Positions 24,283 through 33,600 of a stretch of 64,000 nucleotides of DNA are shown piece by piece. Origin of the DNA: JAGNHS01 sp964609695. GTDB taxonomy: Bacteria; Bdellovibrionota; UBA2428. The translations under genes and the position numbers were made by a program. The first letter of the stretch is position 1. Each line of letters opens with the position of its first letter. The notes beneath the pieces are model-generated. The model was not told the origin of the DNA. It worked only from the letters and a program-made list of their open reading frames with translations, and did not search any database. The stretch lies in the NCBI GenBank assembly GCA_964609695.1, contig CAZSSP010000004.1, positions 124,001-188,000 of the forward strand, given 5' to 3'.

Positions 24283-26343
24283 TCCAAGTTTGTCAGCAAG
24301 GAAGGCAAATTGAAGCGACCAAAAGTATGCTCTTTGCTTAATGTCAGCAGCTCCACCATGACCACCTTCAGTGTTTTCATAATAGGAAACTGGATTGCCT
24401 AGTTCTTCCAACTTTGCAGCGAGTTTTCTGGCATGAGCCGGATGAACTCGGTCATCAGCAGTTGAAGTTAGGAAAAAGAAATGGGGATATCTCACGCCAT
24501 CTTTTGCATTTTGATAGGGAGAGTATCTTTCTAACCATGCACGATGCTCTGGGTTCTCGGGATCGCCATACTCAGCCACCCAACTATCTCCTGCAGGAAG
24601 CAGATGATATCTCAGCATATCTGTGAGCGGAACTTGAGAAATAACTACTGAAAAAAGTTCAGGTCTTTGAACGCCAACTGTAGATACTAAAAGTCCACCA
24701 TTGCTTCCACCCATAATAGCCAATTTATTTGGGGTCGTTATTTTATTTGAAATTAAATCTTCTGCTATAGCGGCAAAGTCATCATATGCGTTTTGACGTT
24801 TTCCTAGAAGTGCAGCCTTGTGCCACTCGGGGCCATATTCGCCTCCGCCTCGAATATTTCCGTGAACCAAAACTCCACCTCTTTCGAGCCAAGCTTTTCC
24901 AAAATCGGCGGAATAGTGAGGAGTTTCAGAAATCATAAAGCCACCGTAACCATATAGAATTGTGGCACGCGGACTTTTAATTCCTCTTTTGTAAGTTAAA
25001 TAATAAGGAACTTTTGTGCCGTCTTTGCTTGTTGCAAAATGTTGCTCTACGACCATATCCTTAGAATTAAATCGTTCTTGTGATTTTCTGAAGAAGACTC
25101 CTTTTTCTTGACCATCTCTAATGAGTTCTTCGGTATAGACCGTGATTTGGTTGCTATAAGAAATGATTGCAAGATTGCTTTCTGAGTCAGAATTTACGCC
25201 AACTTCACTTAAATCAGGAACTGGAATATTGCGAGTGAGCCAAGCACCTTCTTTTCTTTCGATGGCCTTTAAACGGCCGTTCACATTGTCGAGATATGAA
25301 ATATAAATAGTGTTTTGAGTTAAGCTTATTTCAGAAAAAGCTTGCATAGCTTCTGCTTCAAAAACGACTTCATATTTTGGATCCTGAATGTCGGTCAATA
25401 AATAGGCCAGTATTGAGCCAGATTTAATTTTTCTTCCGTTAAGGTCAAATTCGTTTCGAGTTTTTATGAGCACGTGTTCACCAAAAACGGCAGAAAATTC
25501 TGATCCCTCAGGCATTGGGAGTTTGCTCAATTCAAATTTTTCTGAAAGTGAGAAATACTCAAAAGTATAAAAGTCTTTTGCTTTAATTAAAAAATGACGA
25601 TAACCGGACGGAGTTTTTTGTCTGAATGGTTGGATTGCTAAAAAATCCTCTGGCACTTCGCTAATTAAAGAGGCTTCTTGTAGCGCTTGCCCTCTTTTTA
25701 ATAGCTTAACTTGGCGAGGATATCCGGACTTTGTAAGTGAGCCTTCTCCAAAATCAGTAGCTACTAATAAAGTGTCAATATCGAGCCAACTGATGTCGCT
25801 TTTGGCGGGCGGAAGATAAAATCCATTAGATACGAATTCCATTGTTTCCATGTCGAATTCACGAACTTCTGCAGTGTCGGAACCTTTATCGGATAAAGTG
25901 ATTAAACAATTTTTTCGAATTTCAGGGTCAAAACAAGAAATTCCTTTATAGACCCAACTTTTATTTTCTTTTTTATTAAGAGCATCAATGTCGAGAACGA
26001 CCTTCCACTCTGCTTGTCCTGCTAAAACAGATTCTTGAGAGGCGACTCTGAGTAAACCTCGGAGATGATCGGCATCAGTCCAGAAGTTTACAAAAAGTTT
26101 CCCCATGGCGCTCAATTGAGGAAGTTTGTCTTTGGCTAAACCAATGGCTTCTAAATCACGATGTATATCGCCAAAAAGAGGAAGTGCTTCTATAGCTGAC
26201 GTTGTTTTATGGGAATGTTCTTTAACCCAATCTAGTGATTGAGCAGAATTTCTTTCTTCTAGCCAAAGGAAGGGGTCCTCACAGGTTGTGGAATAAGAAA
26301 ATGTAGAAAAAATCAAAGAAAGGAAAAGGGGCAAATTTTTCAT
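24277..26343 (-). CDS. Exported prolyl oligopeptidase family (S9A) peptidase
   Basis: 688 residues with a signal peptide (MKNLPLFLSLIFSTFSYSTT), so periplasmic or secreted. The family start DPFLWLEERNSAQSLDWV, a seven-bladed propeller region (about 80-400), and an alpha/beta-hydrolase domain are all present. The catalytic triad is visible: Ser in GGSNGGLL (near residue 547), Asp in STADDRVHPAHA and His in EGGHGGAAD. The family cuts after Pro or basic residues in short peptides. Its length is typical. The stop overlaps the phosphatidyltransferase gene on the opposite strand by six bases. It lies 72 bases after the beta-barrel gene and may be the last gene of a long minus-strand unit. Confidence 0.93.
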   Translation of the reverse strand: MKNLPLFLSLIFSTFSYSTTCEDPFLWLEERNSAQSLDWVKEHSHKTTSAIEALPLFGDIHRDLEAIGLAKDKLPQLSAMGKLFVNFWTDADHLRGLLRVASQESVLAGQAEWKVVLDIDALNKKENKSWVYKGISCFDPEIRKNCLITLSDKGSDTAEVREFDMETMEFVSNGFYLPPAKSDISWLDIDTLLVATDFGEGSLTKSGYPRQVKLLKRGQALQEASLISEVPEDFLAIQPFRQKTPSGYRHFLIKAKDFYTFEYFSLSEKFELSKLPMPEGSEFSAVFGEHVLIKTRNEFDLNGRKIKSGSILAYLLTDIQDPKYEVVFEAEAMQAFSEISLTQNTIYISYLDNVNGRLKAIERKEGAWLTRNIPVPDLSEVGVNSDSESNLAIISYSNQITVYTEELIRDGQEKGVFFRKSQERFNSKDMVVEQHFATSKDGTKVPYYLTYKRGIKSPRATILYGYGGFMISETPHYSADFGKAWLERGGVLVHGNIRGGGEYGPEWHKAALLGKRQNAYDDFAAIAEDLISNKITTPNKLAIMGGSNGGLLVSTVGVQRPELFSVVISQVPLTDMLRYHLLPAGDSWVAEYGDPENPEHRAWLERYSPYQNAKDGVRYPHFFFLTSTADDRVHPAHARKLAAKLEELGNPVSYYENTEGGHGGAADIKQRAYFWSLQFAFLADKLGL

Positions 26344-26415
26344 GCGGAGAAGCTATCAATTTGAGGTCTTGAGGGGCAATGCGTCGTCAGAATAATTATT
26401 CTTTACATCGAATGT

Positions 26416-27462
26416 TTATTCAATGAATTCGTCGTTTTCTTCGCCTTCAAACTTTCCTTTGTCTTGATCAGTAGAAATATCAACTCCTTTCAGAGTTCGG
26501 CGAATTGTTTGATCTTTTTCTACCCATCTATAGGTGATTCCGAATCTTGTTTCCCAATACTTTGGAGCCTCGATTCCCTTATAAGGTAATGCAAAGGAAA
26601 CTTCTCCAGACCAGAGAGGATTGAACCAAAATTCTGAGGCAACTTGAAAAACGTGAATTACTGGATTTTCTGCCAAAGCAAATTTAGATCCACCATGAGC
26701 ATTTTGAACTTGTTTGGTGGCTTTGGAGCTAGAGTCATTGGGGTTGAGTTTATCATTTTCTAAACTCAGATTTCCTTTCAAGCGAAATTCGAGGTCCAGC
26801 TTGTAACTGACATAAGCGATAGCAAACAAATAGGGAAGTTCGGCGCTGTAATTATCACTTCTATAGGAGTATCCGAAATCAACTCTTGTTCTGAGCGACT
26901 TATGGAGCCAGTGCTCTCCAGTGGCCATGACCGTATAATCACTTTGAGCATCTCCTAGTAAAACAGTGGATTGTTTGCCACTTGCATTCAAGGAGGCTGA
27001 TGTGGTGTTGGTGTAGAGTGGAAATTTAGCAAGAAAGGCTAATCCAAGAGATGAGCCTACGGCATCGAAGAAGCGATACTCACTGAAAAAAACTTGATCA
27101 CCAAAGGAATTTTTTGCTTCAGAATTACCTTTTGAATCGTTTATTTGAGAGCTATCAAAGTGAAGTTTAGCTCCAATGTTCAGAAAGCGGCTGGGCTGGT
27201 ATTCGGGGATAATTTCGTGCTGGTATCTATTTATGGAACTCCCTGAGCTTAGATTTGTTGAGGACCCACTGTTATCAAAGTTCGAAGTGCTCTTGAAATA
27301 TCCGAGTGAGTAACCCATGTGAAAACTTTTGTCTGATGGGAAGCGATGAGTGGGTAAATTGGGACCTAATTGAGATCCCAAACTAGATAAGCTCGTTAAG
27401 ACGAGAAGATGCTTTGACGATTGAAAGATTAAGTCTAAAAACTTTTGATTTCGAAGTTTCAC
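26416..27462 (-). CDS. Predicted outer-membrane beta-barrel protein
   Basis: 348 residues as given from a GTG at 27462. The first 80 bases overlap the DUF167 gene, so the start is uncertain. The N-terminal hydrophobic stretch (LLVLTSLSSLGS) may be a signal peptide. Amphipathic strands follow (HMGYSLGYFKS, RTRVDFGYSYRSDNY, LDLEFRLKGNLSLEN, WETRFGITYRWVEK), with Ser/Asn-rich low-complexity loops. The C-terminus carries an unusual acidic, charged tail (about 30 residues, GVDISTDQDKGKFEGEENDEFIE) after the last likely strand, which differs from an ordinary barrel ending in Phe or Tyr. No family was recognised. Confidence 0.7.
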   Translation of the reverse strand: MKLRNQKFLDLIFQSSKHLLVLTSLSSLGSQLGPNLPTHRFPSDKSFHMGYSLGYFKSTSNFDNSGSSTNLSSGSSINRYQHEIIPEYQPSRFLNIGAKLHFDSSQINDSKGNSEAKNSFGDQVFFSEYRFFDAVGSSLGLAFLAKFPLYTNTTSASLNASGKQSTVLLGDAQSDYTVMATGEHWLHKSLRTRVDFGYSYRSDNYSAELPYLFAIAYVSYKLDLEFRLKGNLSLENDKLNPNDSSSKATKQVQNAHGGSKFALAENPVIHVFQVASEFWFNPLWSGEVSFALPYKGIEAPKYWETRFGITYRWVEKDQTIRRTLKGVDISTDQDKGKFEGEENDEFIE

Positions 27463-27688
27463 CTTTAACTATTTCAACATCAGAGCGGCTGACTTGAAAG
27501 GTCTCAGCTAAAAAATTCTTTAATTCTGTATTGGCTTTTCCTTTTTCAGGGATTGCAGAAATTGCGATTTTAAGTTCCTGAGTTCCATGAAGCCCTAGAA
27601 TTTTATTTTTAGAGGCTTTAGGCGATATTTTAACTCGAACTAAGCAATGAGTGTTAGGGCTTTTAGGGTCGGAACTCAGGCAATTCAT
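27383..27688 (-). CDS. DUF167 (YggU) family protein
   Basis: 101 residues, cytoplasmic. The DUF167 pattern is clear: VRVKISPKASKNKILG, LKIAISAIPEKGKANTEL, then FLAETFQVSRSDVEIVKGETSKSKVF. This small alpha/beta fold is widespread and its biochemical role is not established. It follows rimO by 11 bases and its last 80 bases overlap the reading frame of the barrel gene downstream. Confidence 0.9.
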   Translation of the reverse strand: MNCLSSDPKSPNTHCLVRVKISPKASKNKILGLHGTQELKIAISAIPEKGKANTELKNFLAETFQVSRSDVEIVKGETSKSKVFRLNLSIVKASSRLNELI

Positions 27689-27699
27689 TCTTCTTCAAG

Positions 27700-29031
27700 T
27701 TATACAATTGGACCGCAAAGATCCATGCCAACAATACTTTCAATTTCGACTTCTACAAAATCTCCAACATTGGCTTGGCCCCCATTGATTAAAGTACAGG
27801 TATCAATTTCTGGAGCTTGACCAAAGTGACGACCCTTCAAAAGAAGCGGTGTTTCTTCGTGCGGTCCTTCGACTAGAACAGTTAGTTTTTTTCCAATGAA
27901 GTTTTTGAGTCTCTTTTTTTGTATTTTTAGTTGAGTGTCGTGAATGATTTTTTTTCGCTTCTCTTTCACTGAGGCAGGAACATCATCTTTTAGCATAAAT
28001 GCGCCAGTGCCTTCTTCATGAGAATAAGTAAAGACACCCACTTGGTCTAATAAACCCAATTCAACAAATTCTTTTAAAGCTTCAAAATGCTCATCGCTTT
28101 CACCAGGAAAGCCCACCATGAGAGAAGTTCTGATAATGATTTCCGGAATTTCTTTTTTGAGCCTTTGAATCATTGATGAGATTTGAGAGCCAGAAGTGTG
28201 CCGGTTCATTCTTTTAAGAATGACATCGTGAATGTGCTGCACGGGAACATCTAGATATTTACAAATTTTACTTTCATTTTTAATTAATGAGATAACCTCA
28301 TCGTCGAGTTGATCGGGATAAGTATAAAACAAGCGAATCCATTTAAGCTTTTCTATTTTAACAAGTTCTTTTAGAAGAGCAGCCAGTGAAGCGCCATCAT
28401 TTCGATCGCGACCATAGTCTGTTAAGTCTTGAGCAATTAAGTTGATTTCTTTAACACCACCCTCGACGAGTTGGTTGGCTTCCTTAATGAGTGAGTCTAC
28501 ACTTCGTGATCGTAAATTACCTCGGAGTTTTGGAATAATACAAAAGCTACATCTTTTTGCGCAGCCCTCGGCTAGTTTTAAATAAGCTGTATAAAAGGCT
28601 TGGCTGTTAATTCTTGGAAGTTCGTAGTCTTTGAGGCGAGTATCGTCGACTGATATTGTGGGAAGAGTTTTTGATTTTAAACCATCGACTTTTTCAACGA
28701 TATGAGAAAAACCTGCGCTTCCCGTAATGAGATCTATTTCGGGAATGCTGTCGTGGAGTTCTTGAGGATATCTTTCAGACAAACAACCAGTAACAACTAG
28801 ATGTTCACATTTTCCTTTGTCGGGGTTTTTGTATTGAGCAGCTTCAAGAATGTGATCGATGGATTCTTGTTTGGCTTGATCAATAAATCCACATGTATTG
28901 ACGACAATCAGCTCGGCCTCTTCAGGAGCGCCAGAAATTTTATATCCCTCTTTAGCGAGTAAGCCAGCCATAACCTCAGAATCCACTAAGTTTCTTGCAC
29001 AGCCTAAGGATACAAAATGAACATTTTTCAT
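27700..29031 (-). CDS. rimO: Ribosomal protein S12 methylthiotransferase
   Basis: 443 residues, the usual length. A radical-SAM enzyme that adds a methylthio group to a conserved Asp of ribosomal protein S12. The N-terminal UPF0004 domain opens with the signature VSLGCARNLVDSEVM, with cluster Cys also in VNTCGF and VTGCLSERY. The radical-SAM Cys triplet is GCAKRCSFCIIP (near residue 158). A C-terminal TRAM domain ends at VEVEIESIVGMDL. The SLGCxKNxVDSE-type start and the RGNLRSRS context separate RimO from MiaB. It sits directly after lolA with a two-base gap. Confidence 0.96.
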   Translation of the reverse strand: MKNVHFVSLGCARNLVDSEVMAGLLAKEGYKISGAPEEAELIVVNTCGFIDQAKQESIDHILEAAQYKNPDKGKCEHLVVTGCLSERYPQELHDSIPEIDLITGSAGFSHIVEKVDGLKSKTLPTISVDDTRLKDYELPRINSQAFYTAYLKLAEGCAKRCSFCIIPKLRGNLRSRSVDSLIKEANQLVEGGVKEINLIAQDLTDYGRDRNDGASLAALLKELVKIEKLKWIRLFYTYPDQLDDEVISLIKNESKICKYLDVPVQHIHDVILKRMNRHTSGSQISSMIQRLKKEIPEIIIRTSLMVGFPGESDEHFEALKEFVELGLLDQVGVFTYSHEEGTGAFMLKDDVPASVKEKRKKIIHDTQLKIQKKRLKNFIGKKLTVLVEGPHEETPLLLKGRHFGQAPEIDTCTLINGGQANVGDFVEVEIESIVGMDLCGPIV

Positions 29032-29033
29032 TG

Positions 29034-29765
29034 TTATAACTCTTCCACCTTGGATCCCGAAGGAATTTTAGCCTCAAAAACGGAATCGTCTGAATTTTTA
29101 ATTCCTTCAAAGGAAGTTATCTTTATGGTTGTGGTGCTCCCTAGTTGATCTGTGATGGTTGCGCTTTTGGGAGCTTCAATATGATTTTCAAATACAAGTT
29201 CAATTTTAGCTATATCAGATTCAGTTCTTGGTTCTAAATTTAATATAATTAAACTCCCCTGTAACGAACCAGATATTTTAAAGTTTTTTTCGATGGCTTT
29301 TATGTCGGAGCTTCTTCTGGAGACTCCTCTAAAAAAAATTAAGTATCGATTCAAATCAATATTTTTTAAATTTCGAAAATGCTTCACTTCGGCGGCTTTA
29401 TTTCGTCCTTGTCGGAAGAAAATTTGCCAAGCTTCTTTTCCATTACTGATGAAGTCACTGTATTCGGGTCCCTCTAATGAATATCGAAATTTTTCAAGAG
29501 CACCATTACGGACGTAGTGAAACATACCTTCGTTAAAACTTCCTTTTCCTAGTCCTGGTGAAAAGTTTTCTTGAGTGAATTTGGCGCGCCAATTCCCAAG
29601 TTTTCGGTATCTTTCTAAGACGGATTTGAAAATAATTTTAGAATCAGGATTTTCTGGTGCCTTTTTTTCCGTTTGCGCCTGCGCAAAGCCGAAAGATAAT
29701 AAGAAAATAAAAGCGAGGAACGCACGGTAATGACGCATGGCGAGAAATCCTAGATTAAGTCTCAT
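29034..29765 (-). CDS. lolA: LolA-like outer-membrane lipoprotein carrier
   Basis: 243 residues. Signal peptide with hydrophobic core AFLAFIFLLSFGFAQA. The mature part has the LolA layout: LERYRKLGNWRAKFTQENFSPGLG at the start, then KGSFNEGMFHYVRNG, which corresponds to 'G.v.f.rPgr.RW.Y' of LolA, and a beta-rich body. LolA shuttles lipoproteins through the periplasm to LolB. The ATG at 29765 overlaps the previous stop (ATGA). An ATG nine codons later would give a shorter n-region and is also possible. No LolB or LolCDE gene is in view, so LolA is by similarity only. Confidence 0.82.
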   Translation of the reverse strand: MRLNLGFLAMRHYRAFLAFIFLLSFGFAQAQTEKKAPENPDSKIIFKSVLERYRKLGNWRAKFTQENFSPGLGKGSFNEGMFHYVRNGALEKFRYSLEGPEYSDFISNGKEAWQIFFRQGRNKAAEVKHFRNLKNIDLNRYLIFFRGVSRRSSDIKAIEKNFKISGSLQGSLIILNLEPRTESDIAKIELVFENHIEAPKSATITDQLGSTTTIKITSFEGIKNSDDSVFEAKIPSGSKVEEL

Positions 29766-30304
29766 TTTGGGTCAACTCCAGGTGTCGATTGGCTAATTTC
29801 TACAAAATAAAGCTTCAAAGAATCTATGATTTTTTGGAGCTCAATGGCTTCCTGTGTTCCAATCTTAAGAATTTGGGAATAAATCTTAATTTTTTTTGAA
29901 ATTGGAAAGATTCGATTGAAGCTTTGCGCCCTACGGGAATATTTTTTATTAAAAGTTATTCTGAATCTTTTTAAATCATCAAAATCTTTATCTTTAACAC
30001 TTTGTAATTTTCCAATAGAAATTTTTATTCTTCTTTGAATTTCTAAATAGAAAACCCTTTCCTCTGAAAGAGGGGGCGTGAGAATTGTGTCGATAAAGGT
30101 CTTTATTTTTTCGAATTCAATTTTGGCATTATTAAGATCGTTTCTTTCGACAGTAGATTCGAACTCATTAAAGAGTGAATCAATTTGATAAATAGAAGTT
30201 GTTAAAAGTTCTAGGTCACAATTTCCAGCACGGGCTTTTATCGAAAAAGTTGATAAAACAACAAAGAGCAAAAGAGTGCGCATTTGTGAGCTAGGCTTTA
30301 TCAT
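29762..30304 (-). CDS. Exported helical protein of unknown function
   Basis: 180 residues. The signal peptide is MIKPSSQMRTLLLFVVLSTFSIKARA, with a second possible ATG at Met8. The mature part is predicted fully helical and charged (LNNAKIEFEKIKTFIDTIL, KDFDDLKRFRITFNKKYSRRA), with one Cys near the mature N-terminus. No known motif. It is translationally coupled to lolA by an ATGA overlap, which suggests a shared envelope role, but this is only context. Isoelectric character is strongly basic in the C-terminal half. Confidence 0.75.
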   Translation of the reverse strand: MIKPSSQMRTLLLFVVLSTFSIKARAGNCDLELLTTSIYQIDSLFNEFESTVERNDLNNAKIEFEKIKTFIDTILTPPLSEERVFYLEIQRRIKISIGKLQSVKDKDFDDLKRFRITFNKKYSRRAQSFNRIFPISKKIKIYSQILKIGTQEAIELQKIIDSLKLYFVEISQSTPGVDPK

Positions 30305-30354
30305 TAAAGTCGCGTCGCGTCAAAATAATAAGTTCATTATAATCAATTACTTAG

Positions 30355-31797
30355 TTATTGGGGTTCATTTAGTAAGCGTTTGAGCTCTTGAGTGACTAAA
30401 TCGGGGTTTGCTTTCCCTTTAGAAAGTTTCATAACTTGACCCACTAAAAAGGCAAAAACCTTCTCTTTTCCGGCTCTATATTCTTCCACAACTGAGGGAT
30501 TTTCTAAAATGACCTTTTCAGACCAGGCTGAAATTTCTTGAGTGTTGAGCACTTGGACTAAGCCCTTTTCTTTAACAATAGTATCGGGACTTTTACCGCT
30601 ACTAAGCATTTCTTGAAAAACACTTTTAGCAATTTTTCCAGAAATGGTTTTATTTTCAATTAAAAGAATAAGTTCAGATAATGCTTTTGCTTTAATCGGG
30701 GAATTTCTAAGACTGGTGTTCTCGATGTTTTTTAAAGCTCCCAGAAGTTCCCCGAGTATCCAATTGGCGGCTTGTTTGGGTGGGGCTTTTTCTGAAATCA
30801 TTTTTTCAAAAAACTCTGACCATTCGATATCAGAAGTTAATTGTTCGGCATCGTATTCAGAGAGCCCAAAGCTTTCTATGTAGCGATTTTTCATCGTGTC
30901 TGGAAGTTCAGGGGAATCCTTTTTAATGCCTTCAATTAGAGATGAAGACAGAACCAGAGGAGGTAGATCTGGGTCAGGAAAATAACGATAATCGTGAGCG
31001 TCTTCTTTACTGCGCAAGCTGTAACTTTTTCCAGCGGCTGAATCCCAACCTCGAGTTTCTTGAATAATTTTTCCACCTGTTTGAAGCACGGCAATTTGTC
31101 TTGCCACTTCATATTCGAGAGCTTTTTCGACAAAACGAAAAGAATTTATATTTTTAATTTCAGTCCTAGTGCCAAATTTATCTTGTCCTATAGGGCGAAC
31201 ACTGACGTTAACATCGCATCGAAAATTTCCTTCTTCCATGTTTCCATCAGTGACATGAGAAAAAACTAGAATCTGGTGAATTTTTTTAAGATAAGCCACG
31301 GCTTCGCTCGCGCTTCTCATGTCAGGTTTGCTGACAATTTCTATGAGAGGAACTCCGGAACGATTGAGGTTCACGAGACTTAAATTGGCCAAGTGAGTGG
31401 ATTTCCCAGCATCTTCTTCCATGTGAATTCGTTCAATATGAATTCGCTTTTTTTGACTGTTTTCAAGTTTGATGTCGACATATCCGTTTTCACAAATGGG
31501 AAGATCGAATTGTGATATTTGATATCCCTTGGGAAGGTCAGGGTAGAAATAATTTTTTCTAGAAAACTGACTTCTTTCTTTAATGGAGCAATTGAGTGCT
31601 AAGCCGGCTCTTATGGCAAGTTCAACTGCTTTTTTATTTAATACCGGTAAGGCGCCTGGTAATCCTGCGGAGACGGGACCCACTTTAGTGTTTTCTGAGG
31701 CACCAAATTCTGCAGGAGCAAAGCAAAATATCTTAGAATGAGTTAAAAGCTGAGAGTGAATTTCGAGACCAATTACGGTTTCAAATCCTGAGCTCAT
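30355..31797 (-). CDS. gatB: Aspartyl/glutamyl-tRNA amidotransferase subunit B
   Basis: 480 residues, the normal length. The GatCAB complex converts Glu-tRNA(Gln) and/or Asp-tRNA(Asn) to the amides; GatB carries the kinase site. Family elements: VIGLEIHSQLLTHSKIFC at the start, GLPGALPVLNKKAVE, SQFSRKNYFYPDLPKGYQISQ, MEEGNFRCDVNVSVRP, and the C-terminal YqeY-like helical domain that contacts the tRNA. The start overlaps the end of gatA by 17 bases. Together with gatA and gatC upstream this is a complete gatCAB operon, which implies that tRNA-dependent amidation is used for Gln and/or Asn. Confidence 0.97.
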   Translation of the reverse strand: MSSGFETVIGLEIHSQLLTHSKIFCFAPAEFGASENTKVGPVSAGLPGALPVLNKKAVELAIRAGLALNCSIKERSQFSRKNYFYPDLPKGYQISQFDLPICENGYVDIKLENSQKKRIHIERIHMEEDAGKSTHLANLSLVNLNRSGVPLIEIVSKPDMRSASEAVAYLKKIHQILVFSHVTDGNMEEGNFRCDVNVSVRPIGQDKFGTRTEIKNINSFRFVEKALEYEVARQIAVLQTGGKIIQETRGWDSAAGKSYSLRSKEDAHDYRYFPDPDLPPLVLSSSLIEGIKKDSPELPDTMKNRYIESFGLSEYDAEQLTSDIEWSEFFEKMISEKAPPKQAANWILGELLGALKNIENTSLRNSPIKAKALSELILLIENKTISGKIAKSVFQEMLSSGKSPDTIVKEKGLVQVLNTQEISAWSEKVILENPSVVEEYRAGKEKVFAFLVGQVMKLSKGKANPDLVTQELKRLLNEPQ

Positions 31798-33286
31798 GAG
31801 TCACTCCTGAGATGGTAGATTTATTTTCATTTTGATAAAAGGCGGCCATTTTCAATGAGGTGTCTTCTTCCCACCAACGAGAAATTAATTGCAATCCTAT
31901 AGGAAGATTGTTTGAGTCATAACCAACGTTAAATGAAAGTCCAGGAAGTCCGGCAAGATTTGTCGATAATGTATAGATATCTGCCATATACATTTCGAGG
32001 GGATTTTTAGTTTTAGAAGCTAACTTGAAGGCCGTGAAGGGTGAGGTGGGTCCAGCTATAACATCCACTTCTTTAAAAGCATCAATGAAATCATTTTGAA
32101 TTAATCGACGTAGCTTTGCTGCTTTTTGAAAATAGGCATCATAATACCCTGAAGAAAGCGCATAGGTACCTAATAAAATTCTTAGTTTAACTTCGGCCCC
32201 AAAAGCTTCTTCGCGGCTGTTGGCATAAAGATCAAAAAGATTGTCGATTCCCTTCGGACTTCGATACCCAAAGTGAATTCCATCATAACGAGCCAGATTG
32301 CTTGAGCATTCAGAAGTGCAAATTAAATAATAAGTCGATAAGGCGTGTTGAGTGTGTGGAAGAGAAATATCTTTAATTTCTGCTCCGTTTTTTTTGAAAA
32401 ACTCAATCGAAGCCTGAATCGATTTTTCAACTTCAGGATTTAATCCAGAGCTGAAAAATTCTTTAGGGAGTCCAATTCGTATTTTTTTAAAATTTGGATT
32501 GATTAGAAATTCAGAAACACTGTTTAATGCTTGAGTGGGCGTTGTGTTTTTAGATGTGGAGTCATGGTCACAGTGCCCAGAAATGCTATCCATAATGGCG
32601 GCACAGCCAAGGGCATCGGAACACATGGGTCCTACTTGATCTAAAGAGCTAGCAAATGCCACCACTCCATATCGACTCACTCTTCCGTAAGTGGGTTTGA
32701 GGCCACTGATTCCACATAAAGAACTAGGTTGGCGAATGGAGCCACCCGTATCGGTTCCAAGAGATAAAATAGAGCATCGCGAGGCAACGGCTGCAGCAGA
32801 ACCACCAGAAGATCCTCCCGGTACTAAATCTAAATTCCAAGGATTTCTAACAGCTCCAAAAAAAGAACTTTCGTTTGAAGAGCCCATCGCAAATTCATCG
32901 AGATTGGTTTTGCCTAAAATGGGTGTGCCTGCTTTTTTTAATCTAGCGATAACAGTGGCATCGTAGGGAGCCATAAAATTTGAAAGCATTTTTGAGGCTG
33001 CAGTGCATTTTTGATCTTTTACGAGAATTAAATCTTTAATAGCAATCGGGATTCCTAAAAGTGCGCCCTTCTCACCATTTTTAATGCGACTATCAGCAGC
33101 CTGAGCTTCAATAAGCGCAGTTTTTTTATCTACACTAATAAAGGCATTGGTTGCTGAATTAGTTTCATCTATTCGCTTGAAAGAAGCTTCTGTTAGTTCG
33201 ACTGAGCTCACAACACCTTGGTCAAGAGCCTGTCTACTTTTTAGAAATGAGCCCTCATTAAGAAGGTCGACAGCAATACTGCTCAC
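31781..33286 (-). CDS. gatA: Aspartyl/glutamyl-tRNA amidotransferase subunit A
   Basis: 501 residues. The glutaminase subunit of GatCAB, an amidase-signature enzyme that frees ammonia from glutamine. The Lys-cisSer-Ser triad is at Lys84 (PIAIKDL), Ser159 (GGSSGGSAAAVASR) and Ser183 (TDTGGSIRQP), with the same spacing as in characterised GatA. The start is GTG at 33286, overlapping the gatC stop as GTGA. Confidence 0.97.
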   Translation of the reverse strand: MSSIAVDLLNEGSFLKSRQALDQGVVSSVELTEASFKRIDETNSATNAFISVDKKTALIEAQAADSRIKNGEKGALLGIPIAIKDLILVKDQKCTAASKMLSNFMAPYDATVIARLKKAGTPILGKTNLDEFAMGSSNESSFFGAVRNPWNLDLVPGGSSGGSAAAVASRCSILSLGTDTGGSIRQPSSLCGISGLKPTYGRVSRYGVVAFASSLDQVGPMCSDALGCAAIMDSISGHCDHDSTSKNTTPTQALNSVSEFLINPNFKKIRIGLPKEFFSSGLNPEVEKSIQASIEFFKKNGAEIKDISLPHTQHALSTYYLICTSECSSNLARYDGIHFGYRSPKGIDNLFDLYANSREEAFGAEVKLRILLGTYALSSGYYDAYFQKAAKLRRLIQNDFIDAFKEVDVIAGPTSPFTAFKLASKTKNPLEMYMADIYTLSTNLAGLPGLSFNVGYDSNNLPIGLQLISRWWEEDTSLKMAAFYQNENKSTISGVTHELRI

Positions 33287-33570
33287 TCATTATCTCCAAA
33301 TACTTTGGGTATTTTGAATGAATTTTCAAACGAATCAGGTGCATTTTTCATAAGATCTGAAACTTCAAGTGCCTTTTCTGCGACATCTTCACGTAGAAAT
33401 AATTTTTCTTCGAAATGAAAAAGGGGCTCTACAGAATCGGTGTTAACTTTAGAAATATCTTCAAAATGCGAAAGAATTTTTTTAAAGTTTTCTTGCAAGT
33501 TCGCCATGTCGCTTTCTTTGATGGCGATGCGAGCCAGTTTTGCGATTCTTAAGACTTCGTCGCGATCCAT
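33283..33570 (-). CDS. gatC: Aspartyl/glutamyl-tRNA amidotransferase subunit C
   Basis: 95 residues, the usual length. GatC ties GatA and GatB together. Pattern: VLRIAKLARIAI at the N-terminus, the helix LQENFKKILSHFEDISKVNTDSVEPLFHF, then LREDVAEK and the ending SFKIPKVFGDNE, which matches the conserved 'FlVPkv' of GatC. It begins the gat genes 30 bases after the helicase gene. Confidence 0.95.
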   Translation of the reverse strand: MDRDEVLRIAKLARIAIKESDMANLQENFKKILSHFEDISKVNTDSVEPLFHFEEKLFLREDVAEKALEVSDLMKNAPDSFENSFKIPKVFGDNE

Positions 33571-33600
33571 AATTCAAACCTATCCGAATAATTCGTCTAA

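Noticed and set aside
26389..26402. 14-base palindrome AGAATAATTATTCT before the S9A peptidase gene
   Set aside because: Pure A/T-rich palindromes of this length are expected by chance in AT-rich DNA; no partner copy was seen.
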